Of a DNA stretch of 64,000 bases, positions 1 through 6,859 are shown piece after piece. The translations under genes were made by a program, and so were the position numbers. How positions within the stretch are numbered: position 1 is the first letter of the stretch; every line of letters starts with the position of its first letter. The notes under the pieces are model-generated. The model was given only the letters and a program-made list of their open reading frames with translations, did no database searches and was not told the origin of the DNA. Origin of the DNA: Cohnella zeiphila (lineage in GTDB: Bacteria; Bacillota; Bacilli; Paenibacillales; Paenibacillaceae); assembly GCF_014212055.1 (NCBI RefSeq), contig NZ_JACJVO010000040.1, forward strand, positions 41,826 to 105,825, in the 5' to 3' direction.

Positions 1-120
1 TCGGTCATCGACAACAGCGAGCTGCAGGACGGCTCCACCAAGGATCAATACGACCGGGCGTTGGAGCTGCTCAATATGTCGGACAGCTACGTCAAGCAGC
101 TTCCGGAAAAAGACCAGTAA
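1..120 (+). CDS. C-terminal end of an unrecognised protein (partial)
   Basis: The open frame enters from the left edge and ends at a TAA at 118-120, leaving 39 residues (ending KQLPEKDQ). The fragment is hydrophilic, rich in D, E, K and Q, and has no motif I recognise. It is followed at once by an intrinsic terminator, so it is the last gene of its transcription unit. I cannot assign a function from the fragment. Confidence 0.75.
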   Translation, partial: SVIDNSELQDGSTKDQYDRALELLNMSDSYVKQLPEKDQ

Positions 121-130
121 AGCAAGCCAT

Positions 131-159
131 CCTTCGGGCGCCGAGCCCGAAGGATTTTT
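131..159 (+). terminator. Intrinsic terminator after the left-edge gene
   Basis: CCTTCGGGC and GCCCGAAGG form a 9-bp perfect stem around a 5-nt loop, followed by ATTTTTC. It separates the partial gene from the aldo/keto reductase. Confidence 0.85.
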
Positions 160-199
160 CATGCGCTCGGAGCCGATTGCCCTATAAGGAGGATTACCG

Positions 200-1183
200 A
201 TGGACAACATGCGGACAAAGATACCGGGAACCGATCTTCAATCGTTCCCGATTGCGCTCGGAGGCGCTTCGTTGGGCAGCTCGATCCGCCGCGAAGACGC
301 CTTCCGCCTCATGGACGAATTCGTAGACGCAGGCGGCAATATGGTCGACACGGCTCAAGTGTACGCCAACTGGCTGCCGGACATCGAGCCGAGCATCAGC
401 GAACGGGTGATCGGTCAGTGGATGGCGGAGCGCGGCCTTCGCAGCCGAATGATCGTGACGACCAAAGGGGCGCACCCCCTCCTGCATTCGATGGACCGTT
501 CCCGAATGTCGGAGGAGGATATCCGGCAGGACGTGGACGGCAGCCTTCAGCGCCTTCGCGTCGACGAGATCGACTTGTACTGGCTCCATCGCGACGATAC
601 GGACCGCACGGTCGGGGAAATTCTCGAAACGATGAACCGATTCGTCCGGGAGGGGAAAATCCGCTACTTCGGATGCTCCAACTGGTCGGTCGAACGGATT
701 CGGGACGCCGCCCGCTATGCGGCCGAGCATGGGCTGCAAGGATTTGCCGGCAATCAGATGATGTGGAGCCTGGCCTCTGCGGACCGCTCGCTATTCCAAG
801 ATCCGTCGCTCGTTCCGATGGATGAGGAGATGTACCGTTATCATCTGGAGTCCGGAATGGCCGCTCTGCCTTACTCCTCGCAGGCTCAGGGCCTTTTCGC
901 CAAATGGGAACGGGGAGAGTACGCGAAGGACGACAATCGCATCAGCCCGCAATATCGGTCTCCCGAGAACGTCGGCCGTTTTGAACGGTGTCTTGCGCTT
1001 GCCTCCGAGCTGGACGTCTCCGTCAACCGGATCGTACTCGCCTATTTGTCCAGCCAGCCGTTTCCTACCGTTCCGATAGCCGGCTGCCGCATGTCCGCCC
1101 AACTCCGCGACAGTCTCTCCGCCGCCGGCCTCCGCTTATCCAAGGACCAACTGGCTTACCTGGAACGCGGCATTTCGCTTTAA
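200..1183 (+). CDS. Aldo/keto reductase family oxidoreductase
   Basis: A 327-residue cytosolic protein of the NADPH-dependent aldo/keto reductase (TIM-barrel) superfamily. The expected catalytic tetrad is visible in order: Asp in MVDTAQVY, Tyr in the same segment, Lys in TTKGAH and His in YWLHRDD. A cofactor-side segment (VPIAGCRMSAQL) lies near the C terminus. Length fits the family (about 310-340). The start is ATG at 200, preceded by AAGGAGGA at 187-194. It stands alone between two terminators. The family reduces aldehydes, ketones or sugar derivatives; the substrate cannot be read from sequence, though oxidoreductases of this type are often linked to sugar use, as in the nearby LacI cluster. 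Confidence 0.93.
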   Translation: MDNMRTKIPGTDLQSFPIALGGASLGSSIRREDAFRLMDEFVDAGGNMVDTAQVYANWLPDIEPSISERVIGQWMAERGLRSRMIVTTKGAHPLLHSMDRSRMSEEDIRQDVDGSLQRLRVDEIDLYWLHRDDTDRTVGEILETMNRFVREGKIRYFGCSNWSVERIRDAARYAAEHGLQGFAGNQMMWSLASADRSLFQDPSLVPMDEEMYRYHLESGMAALPYSSQAQGLFAKWERGEYAKDDNRISPQYRSPENVGRFERCLALASELDVSVNRIVLAYLSSQPFPTVPIAGCRMSAQLRDSLSAAGLRLSKDQLAYLERGISL

Positions 1184-1193
1184 CTTCCTCCGC

Positions 1194-1234
1194 AGGCGTC
1201 AAGCTTCGTCATTTTGGCGGCTTGACGCCTTTTT
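1194..1234 (+). terminator. Intrinsic terminator after aldo/keto reductase
   Basis: AGGCGTCAAGC pairs with GCTTGACGCCT (11 bp) across a 15-nt loop, followed by TTTT. Confidence 0.85.
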
Positions 1235-1291
1235 CCATTTGCACATTCCGGTGTCTTCCCCCGTTGAATAACCCTCATCGTCAGCCTTAAC

Positions 1292-1472
1292 TTCGAAATC
1301 CCTTTCGCTCAGGTCCGCTGATGAGTGGGTTCCGTTTTTCCTCTTTCCTTCGAAATCCCCGTCGCTCAGGAGCCGGCTCTTTCGTATTACTTGTTCTCCT
1401 TCCGTCGAAATCCCCGTTAATCAGGCTGCTTTCGCACATTTGCTTAACTCTCCGAAATCCCCTTCGATCAGG
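1292..1472 (+). repeat. Family A repeat array, left arm (4 copies, plus orientation)
   Basis: Four 22-bp copies at 1292-1313, 1349-1370, 1404-1425 and 1451-1472 share CGAAATCCC, six variable bases, then TCAGG. Start-to-start distances are 57, 55 and 47 bp. Spacers are non-identical but pyrimidine-rich just before each repeat. Some copies can form a CGAAA/TTTCG hairpin around a TCCC loop. Two inverted copies occur on the other side of the transposase gene, and a second cluster lies at 35163-35548. The spacers are short, unequal (25-35 bp) and there is no cas gene, so this is not a CRISPR array. Confidence 0.9.
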
Positions 1473-1493
1473 AAACGGTTGGAAAAGTTTTGG

Positions 1494-1523
1494 TTGCATT
1501 TGGGAACATATGTTTGGTATAAT
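1494..1523 (+). promoter_or_regulatory. Promoter of the IS1595-like transposase gene
   Basis: TTGCAT at 1494-1499 and a perfect TATAAT at 1518-1523, spacer 18 bp. The spacer is almost filled by a LexA-type box. The start codon lies 39 bp past the -10. Confidence 0.75.
1503..1516 (+). promoter_or_regulatory. SOS (LexA) box-like operator 1
   Basis: GGAACATATGTTTG matches the Bacillus LexA consensus CGAACRNRYGTTYG at 13 of 14 positions (only the first base differs). It sits exactly between the -35 and -10 of the transposase promoter, where a bound repressor would block RNA polymerase. LexA control is inferred from the match and position. Confidence 0.7.
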
Positions 1524-1530
1524 CAAAAAG

Positions 1531-1544
1531 GGAACATACATTCG
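1531..1544 (+). promoter_or_regulatory. SOS (LexA) box-like operator 2
   Basis: GGAACATACATTCG matches the same LexA consensus at 12 of 14 positions and covers the expected transcription start. It shares GGAACATA with operator 1, 28 bp upstream. The right half-site is imperfect, so it may be a weaker site. Confidence 0.5.
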
Positions 1545-1562
1545 CGTTCGAGGTGATTGAGG

Positions 1563-2483
1563 ATGTCCGAAGCGTTCGATTCCTTTGAAAAGGTGCACGC
1601 CCTGCTGCAAGATGAAGAAGCGTGCGCTCGCGTTCTGTATGAGGCCAAATGGCCGAACGGCTTCCGCTGCCCGCGCTGCGGCCACGATCATGCGTATCCG
1701 ATCGCCACGCGCAGACTTCCTCTTTATGAATGTTCCCGCTGCTCCAAGCAAACGTCGCTGATTGTCGGCACCGTTTTCCAAGGGACGCGGACGCCGCTGC
1801 ATCTGTGGTTTCAGGCGATCTGGCTGCATTCCCGCCCCGGGAGCATCAACGCCCTTCAATTGTCCAAAGAGATCCATGTTACCTATAAAACCGCGTGGCT
1901 CATCTGCCACAAGCTGCGCCATGCGATGAGCGGGGCGGATGCCGACGCGTTGCTCACCGGCGCGGTTCGGCTGACCGACGCTTGTATCTATCACCGGGTT
2001 TCATCGAATATGAAGTGGCATCAACAGGAGCAATCCGTTCTGATCGGGGCCACGGACGGGGAGAACGGGGAACCGGAGAACGTGAAGATCAAGAAGCAGG
2101 ACAAGAGCTTACTGAAGCATCGGTTGGAGGCGCCAAAGCCGGGATCGTTTATCTTGGAGCATGTCGCGACGGAAGCGAGAATGAGTGTGAATTTCGTCCG
2201 TCAATATAGCAGAGAACGCCATCACGCGCTGCAGAAAATCGGAAGAGAGGTGGAAAAATGGCTGGCGGAGCTGTTCCGGGGGATCGGTCCGAAGCATTTC
2301 CAGGCCTATCTCAACCACTACTGCTATGACTGGAATCGGCGGAAAACGTCACGGTTCGGCGATCTGCTGGGATGGTGCGCGGCGACGCGGACCATCACGT
2401 ACCCGGTATTGACGCAGCGGCTGCCGGCTCGTTCCGGTCGGCGTTCCCGCTCGGCCACTTCCCACGTAGCGATCGCGGGCTAA
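1563..2483 (+). CDS. IS1595-family-like transposase, catalytic residues apparently altered
   Basis: A 306-residue protein. Residues about 25-75 form the IS1595 zinc ribbon (CPRC and CSRC pairs, FRCPRCGH then YECSRCSKQTSL), followed by the family's helical segment (WLICHKLRHAM) and a DDE-type domain ending in the typical tail GPKHFQAYLNHYCYDWNRR. By eye the catalytic positions do not look intact: where the family has VDET the sequence reads LTDA, the second Asp region reads ILEH, and the usual HTN segment reads HALQ. I chose ATG 1563 because AGGTG lies 7-8 bp upstream; TTG 1557 is also open. The gene is flanked by family A repeats and has SOS-type operators. It could be a decaying transposase or a retained protein that acts on the repeats. 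Confidence 0.8.
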   Translation: MSEAFDSFEKVHALLQDEEACARVLYEAKWPNGFRCPRCGHDHAYPIATRRLPLYECSRCSKQTSLIVGTVFQGTRTPLHLWFQAIWLHSRPGSINALQLSKEIHVTYKTAWLICHKLRHAMSGADADALLTGAVRLTDACIYHRVSSNMKWHQQEQSVLIGATDGENGEPENVKIKKQDKSLLKHRLEAPKPGSFILEHVATEARMSVNFVRQYSRERHHALQKIGREVEKWLAELFRGIGPKHFQAYLNHYCYDWNRRKTSRFGDLLGWCAATRTITYPVLTQRLPARSGRRSRSATSHVAIAG

Positions 2484-2739
2484 TCTTATGTTTACTTCGG
2501 AAGGAAAAGTTATTTTTGCATCTCAAAGCGAGCAGGACTTTAACGGTGGGGAAAAGGGGATTTTCAGGAGATGGATGAGGCTTTTAGACATGGTTGTTTG
2601 TTCATAACGTGTCAACTCTTCCCTGAGCGAAGGGGATTTCGAAGTTAAGGACAGAAAGGCGACTTGCAGGAACCAAATCCTGAGCGAAGGGGATTTCGAA
2701 GTAAAGGAAAAAAGAAGGAGATAAGCCCCACAATTGAGG
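2484..2739. other. Intergenic region between transposase gene and lacI-type gene
   Basis: This AT-richer stretch holds the right-hand family A repeats at 2622-2700 and no convincing gene. A degenerate partial copy of the repeat (sharing GGGGATTT) may lie near 2546-2567. Confidence 0.6.
2622..2700 (-). repeat. Family A repeat array, right arm (2 copies, inverted)
   Basis: Two identical 22-bp copies at 2622-2643 and 2679-2700 read CCTGA-N6-GGGATTTCG on the plus strand, the reverse complement of the left-arm repeats. They are 57 bp apart, the same spacing as the first left-arm pair. Confidence 0.9.
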
Positions 2740-2785
2740 TTGACGAAGGGGGAAGCGAGTGAGATAATGTACGCGCGTACATTAT
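2740..2785 (+). promoter_or_regulatory. Promoter and perfect-palindrome operator of the lacI-type gene
   Basis: TTGACG at 2740-2745 and GATAAT at 2763-2768 with a 17-bp spacer form a strong vegetative promoter. A perfect 22-bp palindrome (arms ATAATGTACGC and GCGTACATTAT, 2764-2785) covers the -10 and transcription start. It has the central CG typical of LacI/GalR operators. Autorepression by the LacI-type protein encoded just downstream is the natural reading (inference). Confidence 0.85.
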
Positions 2786-2812
2786 GATGCGAAGAGGTGG
2801 GGCGTCCGAAAG

Positions 2813-3856
2813 ATGGCAACGCGCAAGGAAGTGGCGGATCTGGCCGGAGTATCCGAGGCGACGGTGTCCCGCGTGCTCAACGGGGTCGGTCCGATCAAGG
2901 AAACGACCCGGCAGCGAGTGCTGGAAGCGGCGAAGAAGCTTGACTATCAACTCAATGCGGTAGCCGCCAGCTTCGCGCGGGGGAGAAGCGGGAATATCGG
3001 CGTCGTGCTGCCTCATGTTCCGAAGGTGAGGCTGTTCTCCACTTATTATTTCTCCGAAATTTTAAGCGGGATCGGCGAAGCGGCTCGAGCGGGGGGGCAG
3101 GGGCTGCTGCTGCTGTACCGGGAGCCGGGCGCCGCCTACGATTATGCCTCGCTGTTTCACACGCAGCGGGTGGATGCCTGCGTTTTGCTGGGAACGAGCT
3201 CGCTGCCACAAGAGCGGCAAGGGATCGAGCGGCTGGCGAAGCTGGACTTGCCGTTCTGCGTGGTCGATCAGCGTTTCGGCGAAACGGGTTTTCCCGCGGT
3301 CTGCGCGGACCATGAGGAGGGCACGCTGCAAGCGGCCCGGCATTTGCTCGGCTTGGGACATCGCCGAATCGGCTTCCTGAACGGTTCGCCCCACTATTCG
3401 AACAGCCTGGACCGGGCCGAGGGGTACCGCAGGGCGCTGGCCGAAGCCGGAGTTCCGTTGAATCGGAAGCTGCTGTACGAAGGCAATTATAGCCGCAAAA
3501 GCGGTTTCGAAGCGGCTTCCGGCATTTATCGCGACCTGGATTCGCTGGACGCGGTGCTTTGCGCGAACGATCGGATGGCGATCGGTCTGGCCCAAGGACT
3601 CCGGGAGCGGGGCTGCAAGCTGCCGCGAGACTTGCCGATCGTCGGCTATGACGATTCCGACGCGGCCGCGTTGTTCGATCCTCCGCTGACGACGGTTCAA
3701 GTGCCGTTTTACGAGATGGGACGGATCGCCGCGGAAAGGCTTCTAAGGCGGTTGTCGGGCGATACAGGGGAGGATTTGCAGGGAGAAGGCAGCTCCCTTG
3801 TCATGCTGCCGACCCAATTAATCGTTCGCAAATCGAGCCAATCTGGAGAGGAGTAA
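2813..3856 (+). CDS. LacI/GalR family transcriptional regulator
   Basis: A 347-residue repressor-type protein. The N-terminal helix-turn-helix (residues 2-25, EVADLAGVSEATVSRVLNG) and hinge helix are followed by a periplasmic-binding-protein-like sensor domain (IGVVLPHVP, then CANDRMAIGLAQGL and IVGYDDSDAAALFDPPLTTV). Start ATG 2813 follows a GAGGTGGGG site. The palindrome over its own promoter suggests autoregulation. The ThuA and Gfo/Idh/MocA genes follow at short spacing (6 and 22 bp), so it probably controls that operon in response to a sugar or sugar acid. The effector cannot be deduced. Confidence 0.93.
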   Translation: MATRKEVADLAGVSEATVSRVLNGVGPIKETTRQRVLEAAKKLDYQLNAVAASFARGRSGNIGVVLPHVPKVRLFSTYYFSEILSGIGEAARAGGQGLLLLYREPGAAYDYASLFHTQRVDACVLLGTSSLPQERQGIERLAKLDLPFCVVDQRFGETGFPAVCADHEEGTLQAARHLLGLGHRRIGFLNGSPHYSNSLDRAEGYRRALAEAGVPLNRKLLYEGNYSRKSGFEAASGIYRDLDSLDAVLCANDRMAIGLAQGLRERGCKLPRDLPIVGYDDSDAAALFDPPLTTVQVPFYEMGRIAAERLLRRLSGDTGEDLQGEGSSLVMLPTQLIVRKSSQSGEE

Positions 3857-3862
3857 TGGAGC

Positions 3863-4582
3863 ATGAGAAAAGCGTTGATCGTATGGGGAGGCTGGGACGG
3901 CCACGAGCCGCGGCAGGTAGCGGAGCTTTTTCAAAGCCTGTTGGAGAAAGAAGGGTTCGAGGTTACCGTTTCGGACACGCTCGAAGCGTTCGCGGACGGA
4001 GCCCGCTTGAAGGATCTCGACTTGATCGTTCCGGTGTGGACGATGGGCCGGATCGAGCAGCAATGGGTGAACAACGTGTCGGAAGCGGTTCAGGCGGGCG
4101 TCGGTCTTGCCGGCTGCCATGGCGGAATGTGCGATTCGTTCCGGGATAACGTCGACTGGCAGTTCATGACCGGCGGCCAGTGGGTGGCGCATCCCGGCAA
4201 CGACGGCGTCGAGTACACCGTAAACGTCAAGCACAGCTCGAGCCCGCTTGTGGAAGGGGTCGAGGACTTCCAGGTGAAGAGCGAGCAGTATTATCTGCAT
4301 GTCGATCCGGCGAACGAAGTGCTGGCCACGACGCGGTTCCCGATCGCACCGGGCCCCCACTCGTTGAACAAGGCGGTGGATATGCCGGTCGTGTGGACCA
4401 AGCGTTGGGGCTTGGGACGGGTTTATTACAACTCGTTGGGCCATCATGCGGACATCGTGGCGATGCCGCCTGTAACGGAACTGATGCGCAGAGGTTTCCT
4501 CTGGTGCGCCGACGGCAAGAGTGCGGCCAGCCAAGCGGCTAAAGGCCCCGCTTATACCGGAATGGCCGACAATCAACTTTAA
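3863..4582 (+). CDS. ThuA domain-containing protein
   Basis: A 239-residue protein with the ThuA-like (class I glutamine-amidotransferase-like) fold: MRKALIVWGGWDGHEP at the N terminus, LAGCHGGMCD and WMTGGQ-type segments in the middle, and VVWTKRWGLGRVYYNSLGHH near the C terminus. ThuA proteins occur in trehalose and other sugar utilisation operons, where they accompany oxidoreductases of the ThuB/Gfo-Idh-MocA type, as here. ATG 3863 follows GGAGAGGAG. The reaction is not settled for most members. It is probably cotranscribed with the regulator upstream and the oxidoreductase downstream. Confidence 0.88.
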   Translation: MRKALIVWGGWDGHEPRQVAELFQSLLEKEGFEVTVSDTLEAFADGARLKDLDLIVPVWTMGRIEQQWVNNVSEAVQAGVGLAGCHGGMCDSFRDNVDWQFMTGGQWVAHPGNDGVEYTVNVKHSSSPLVEGVEDFQVKSEQYYLHVDPANEVLATTRFPIAPGPHSLNKAVDMPVVWTKRWGLGRVYYNSLGHHADIVAMPPVTELMRRGFLWCADGKSAASQAAKGPAYTGMADNQL

Positions 4583-4604
4583 CGAACGGGAGAGGGACGG
4601 ACCC

Positions 4605-5684
4605 ATGGGGAAAATTCGCGTCGGCATTATCGGAACGGGCAACATCAGCGGCATTTATTTTCAGAACGGCAAACGGTTTGACTCGATGGAGATCGTCGCC
4701 TGCGCCGATTTGGACGTCGAGCGGGCGAAGGCGAAAGCGGCGGAGAACGGCGTGCGAGGCTGCTCGGTTCAGGAGCTGCTAGAAGCTCCGGATATCGATA
4801 TGGTCATCAACCTGACCATTCCTCAAGCCCATGCGTCCGTATGCATCCAGGCGCTGGAGGCCGGCAAGCACGTATACGTCGAGAAGCCGCTCGCCGTTAC
4901 CCGCGAAGAAGGCAAGAAGGTGCTGGAGCTTGCCCGGAGCAAAGGACTGCTCGTCGGCGGGGCGCCGGATACGTTCCTTGGCGGCGGCATCCAGACGTGC
5001 ATCAAGCTGATCGAGGACGGCTGGATCGGGACGCCGATCGGCGCCACGGCGTTCATGATGAGCGGCGGGCACGAGAGCTGGCATCCGGCTCCGGAATTTT
5101 ATTACCAGGCCGGGGGCGGCCCGATGTTCGACATGGGACCTTATTACTTGACGGCGATGGTCGCGATGCTGGGTCCGATCTCACGGGTCACCGGCTCGGC
5201 ACGCATCTCGTTCCCCGAACGGAAGATTACGAGCCAGCCCAAATACGGCCAGATCATACCGGTAGAGGTGCCGACCCATGTGGCGGGCGTGCTCGATTTC
5301 GCGTCCGGCGCGATCGGAACGATCCTGACGAGCTTCGACGTCAAGGGAGGCTCCCAGCTCCCCCGCATCGAAGTATACGGAAGCGCCGGCACGCTTCAAG
5401 TACCGGACCCGAACACGTTCGGCGGGCCGGTGCTGTATCAGCGCGCCGGGACGCGCGAATGGTCGGAGCTGCCGCTCTTGTACGGCAACAGCGACAACGC
5501 CCGCGGCATCGGCGCGGCCGATATGGCGGAAGCCATCCGGACCGGCCGCCCGCACCGGGCGAGCGGTCAGCTGACGTATCACGTGCTGGAGGCGATGCAC
5601 GGGATTCACGACGCATCGGAGCAAGGCGTGCATTACCGGATGAAGAGCGAGTGCGAACGGCCAGCCGTTCTCCCGCTCGGCTAA
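4605..5684 (+). CDS. Gfo/Idh/MocA family oxidoreductase
   Basis: A 359-residue NAD(P)-dependent dehydrogenase. The Rossmann start is VGIIGTGNISG, followed by the family hallmark EKPLAVT and a C-terminal GFO/IDH/MocA domain with the metal-free active-site region around GGPMFDMGPYYL. I chose ATG 4605, where the conserved Rossmann strand begins; an upstream extension to 4521 would overlap thuA. It closes the LacI-ThuA-oxidoreductase operon. By family it oxidises or reduces a sugar, inositol or sugar acid; with ThuA a trehalose-like or keto-sugar route is possible but not shown. Confidence 0.92.
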   Translation: MGKIRVGIIGTGNISGIYFQNGKRFDSMEIVACADLDVERAKAKAAENGVRGCSVQELLEAPDIDMVINLTIPQAHASVCIQALEAGKHVYVEKPLAVTREEGKKVLELARSKGLLVGGAPDTFLGGGIQTCIKLIEDGWIGTPIGATAFMMSGGHESWHPAPEFYYQAGGGPMFDMGPYYLTAMVAMLGPISRVTGSARISFPERKITSQPKYGQIIPVEVPTHVAGVLDFASGAIGTILTSFDVKGGSQLPRIEVYGSAGTLQVPDPNTFGGPVLYQRAGTREWSELPLLYGNSDNARGIGAADMAEAIRTGRPHRASGQLTYHVLEAMHGIHDASEQGVHYRMKSECERPAVLPLG

Positions 5685-5721
5685 GATCGAGGCCAAATTC
5701 GTTCCGATTTTCATTCTTTCG

Positions 5722-5760
5722 GTTCCCCCGCCGCGGATTTGCGGCAGGGGAACTTTTTTT
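5722..5760 (+). terminator. Intrinsic terminator of the LacI-ThuA-oxidoreductase operon
   Basis: GTTCCCCCGCCGC pairs with GCGGCAGGGGAAC with one mismatch, followed by seven T residues. Confidence 0.9.
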
Positions 5761-5836
5761 GTCCGAGTTGACTTGAAGCCGGGACGATGCCATGATTTAC
5801 AAGATCATTTCCGACAGGTAAGGATAGGTGCAGCTT

Positions 5837-6673
5837 ATGAAGAAGAGAATCCGAGGCTGGATGCCGTCGGCCGCTCTGGCCGCCGCGCTGGCGGTCGGCA
5901 TGGCCTCGGCGTTGGCCGGTTGTTCGGTCGGAGCCGGCGACCAAGCCGCTTCGGCCGCGTTAGGGGAAAAACAAGTCGCCTGGGCGTTCACCCAAGCGGA
6001 TCAGCATCCCGAGCGCGAGCTGATTCAAGTGATCGACGGAGCCGAGTCCACGCTCGATATCGCGATTTACAGCCTGACGTATCCGGACATCGTCCAGGCG
6101 ATCCGGAACGCGGCCAAGCGAGGGGTACGGGTGCGGCTGATCTCGGACCGCATCCAGTCGAACGGCAAGACCCAGAAGGAAGCGCTGAAGCTGCTCGGAA
6201 GCGCCGGCATTCCGCTTAAGATCAACAAGCATAGCGGTCTCATGCATCTGAAAGTGACCGTCGCCGACGGCAAAGTGGCGACAACCGGCTCGTTCAATTA
6301 TTCGAAATCGGCCAGCACGGATAACGATGAAGTGTTTCTCGTGTTGAGAGACGAGACGGTTGCCGCATCCTTCGAAAAGGAATTCGAAACCATGTGGAAC
6401 GACGAGAAACGTTTCGAGTCGCTGCAAGCCGGAATTGCCCTGCCGGAGGAGCAATCGGACGGGGAAAACGAGGAGTCGGACGAACAGAAGGCGGCGGTCT
6501 CGGATGCGCCCGCTTCTTGCGACAATCCTCGGATTAAGGGCAACATCAACGCCAAAGGGGACAAAATTTACCACGTTCCGGGCGGAGCACAGTACGACCG
6601 GACGAAGGCGGAAGAAATGTTCTGCACGGAACAAGAAGCGACCGCGGCAGGCTTCCGTAAAGCCCAAAATTAA
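5837..6673 (+). CDS. Phospholipase D-like nuclease lipoprotein with a C-terminal sunset-type domain
   Basis: A 278-residue secreted lipoprotein. The signal peptide ends in the lipobox LAGC. A single PLD/HKD motif (HLKVTVADG...G, H-x-K-x4-D-x6-G) sits near residue 140, as in the Nuc-type endonucleases that act as dimers. After an acidic linker (EENEESDEQK) comes a cysteine-containing tail (CDNPRIKGN, KIYHVPG, MFCTEQEA, AGFR), the sequence pattern of the small sunset domain often attached to secreted nucleases. It probably cleaves extracellular DNA or phosphodiesters at the membrane surface. ATG 5837 is preferred over GTG 5828, with AGGTG 6 bp upstream. It is a single gene between terminators. 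Confidence 0.88.
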   Translation: MKKRIRGWMPSAALAAALAVGMASALAGCSVGAGDQAASAALGEKQVAWAFTQADQHPERELIQVIDGAESTLDIAIYSLTYPDIVQAIRNAAKRGVRVRLISDRIQSNGKTQKEALKLLGSAGIPLKINKHSGLMHLKVTVADGKVATTGSFNYSKSASTDNDEVFLVLRDETVAASFEKEFETMWNDEKRFESLQAGIALPEEQSDGENEESDEQKAAVSDAPASCDNPRIKGNINAKGDKIYHVPGGAQYDRTKAEEMFCTEQEATAAGFRKAQN

Positions 6674-6698
6674 ATAAACCGATAGCGAACCTTCCCTT

Positions 6699-6730
6699 AA
6701 AACCGCTTACGAAGCGGTTTTTCTTTTTTT
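6699..6730 (+). terminator. Intrinsic terminator after the PLD-like lipoprotein gene
   Basis: AACCGCTT/AAGCGGTT stem with a 3-4 nt loop and a T-rich tail (TTTTCTTTTTTT). Confidence 0.88.
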
Positions 6731-6859
6731 ATGGACAAAAAATTAGGCTAAAAAAACAAAAATACACAAACAAAAGGGTTTGTTTTGCAACGGATAATCG
6801 TTTACGATATGGATCAGTATCGAATTCAGCTTAATGAAGGAAGAGAGGGCAGCCCTATT

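Larger units (their letters stand above)
1292..2700 (+). mobile_element. Candidate repeat-bounded element: family A arrays around an IS1595-like transposase
   Basis: The transposase gene at 1563-2483 is bracketed by four plus-oriented family A repeats on the left and two inverted ones on the right (2622-2643, 2679-2700), which gives an inverted-repeat-bounded layout. I see no classical pair of long terminal inverted repeats and did not identify a target-site duplication. The boundaries given are the outermost repeats and are an inference. The layout resembles REP sequences around a RAYT gene more than an ordinary insertion sequence. Confidence 0.55.

Noticed and set aside
1292..1472. CRISPR-like array of short repeats
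   Set aside because: Repeats are only 20-22 bp, vary in the centre, spacers are uneven (25-35 bp) and partly similar, inverted copies exist and there are no cas genes.
2546..2567. Third inverted family A copy near the transposase gene
   Set aside because: Only GGGGATTT and a few bases match; the TCAGG block is missing and the spacing is off.
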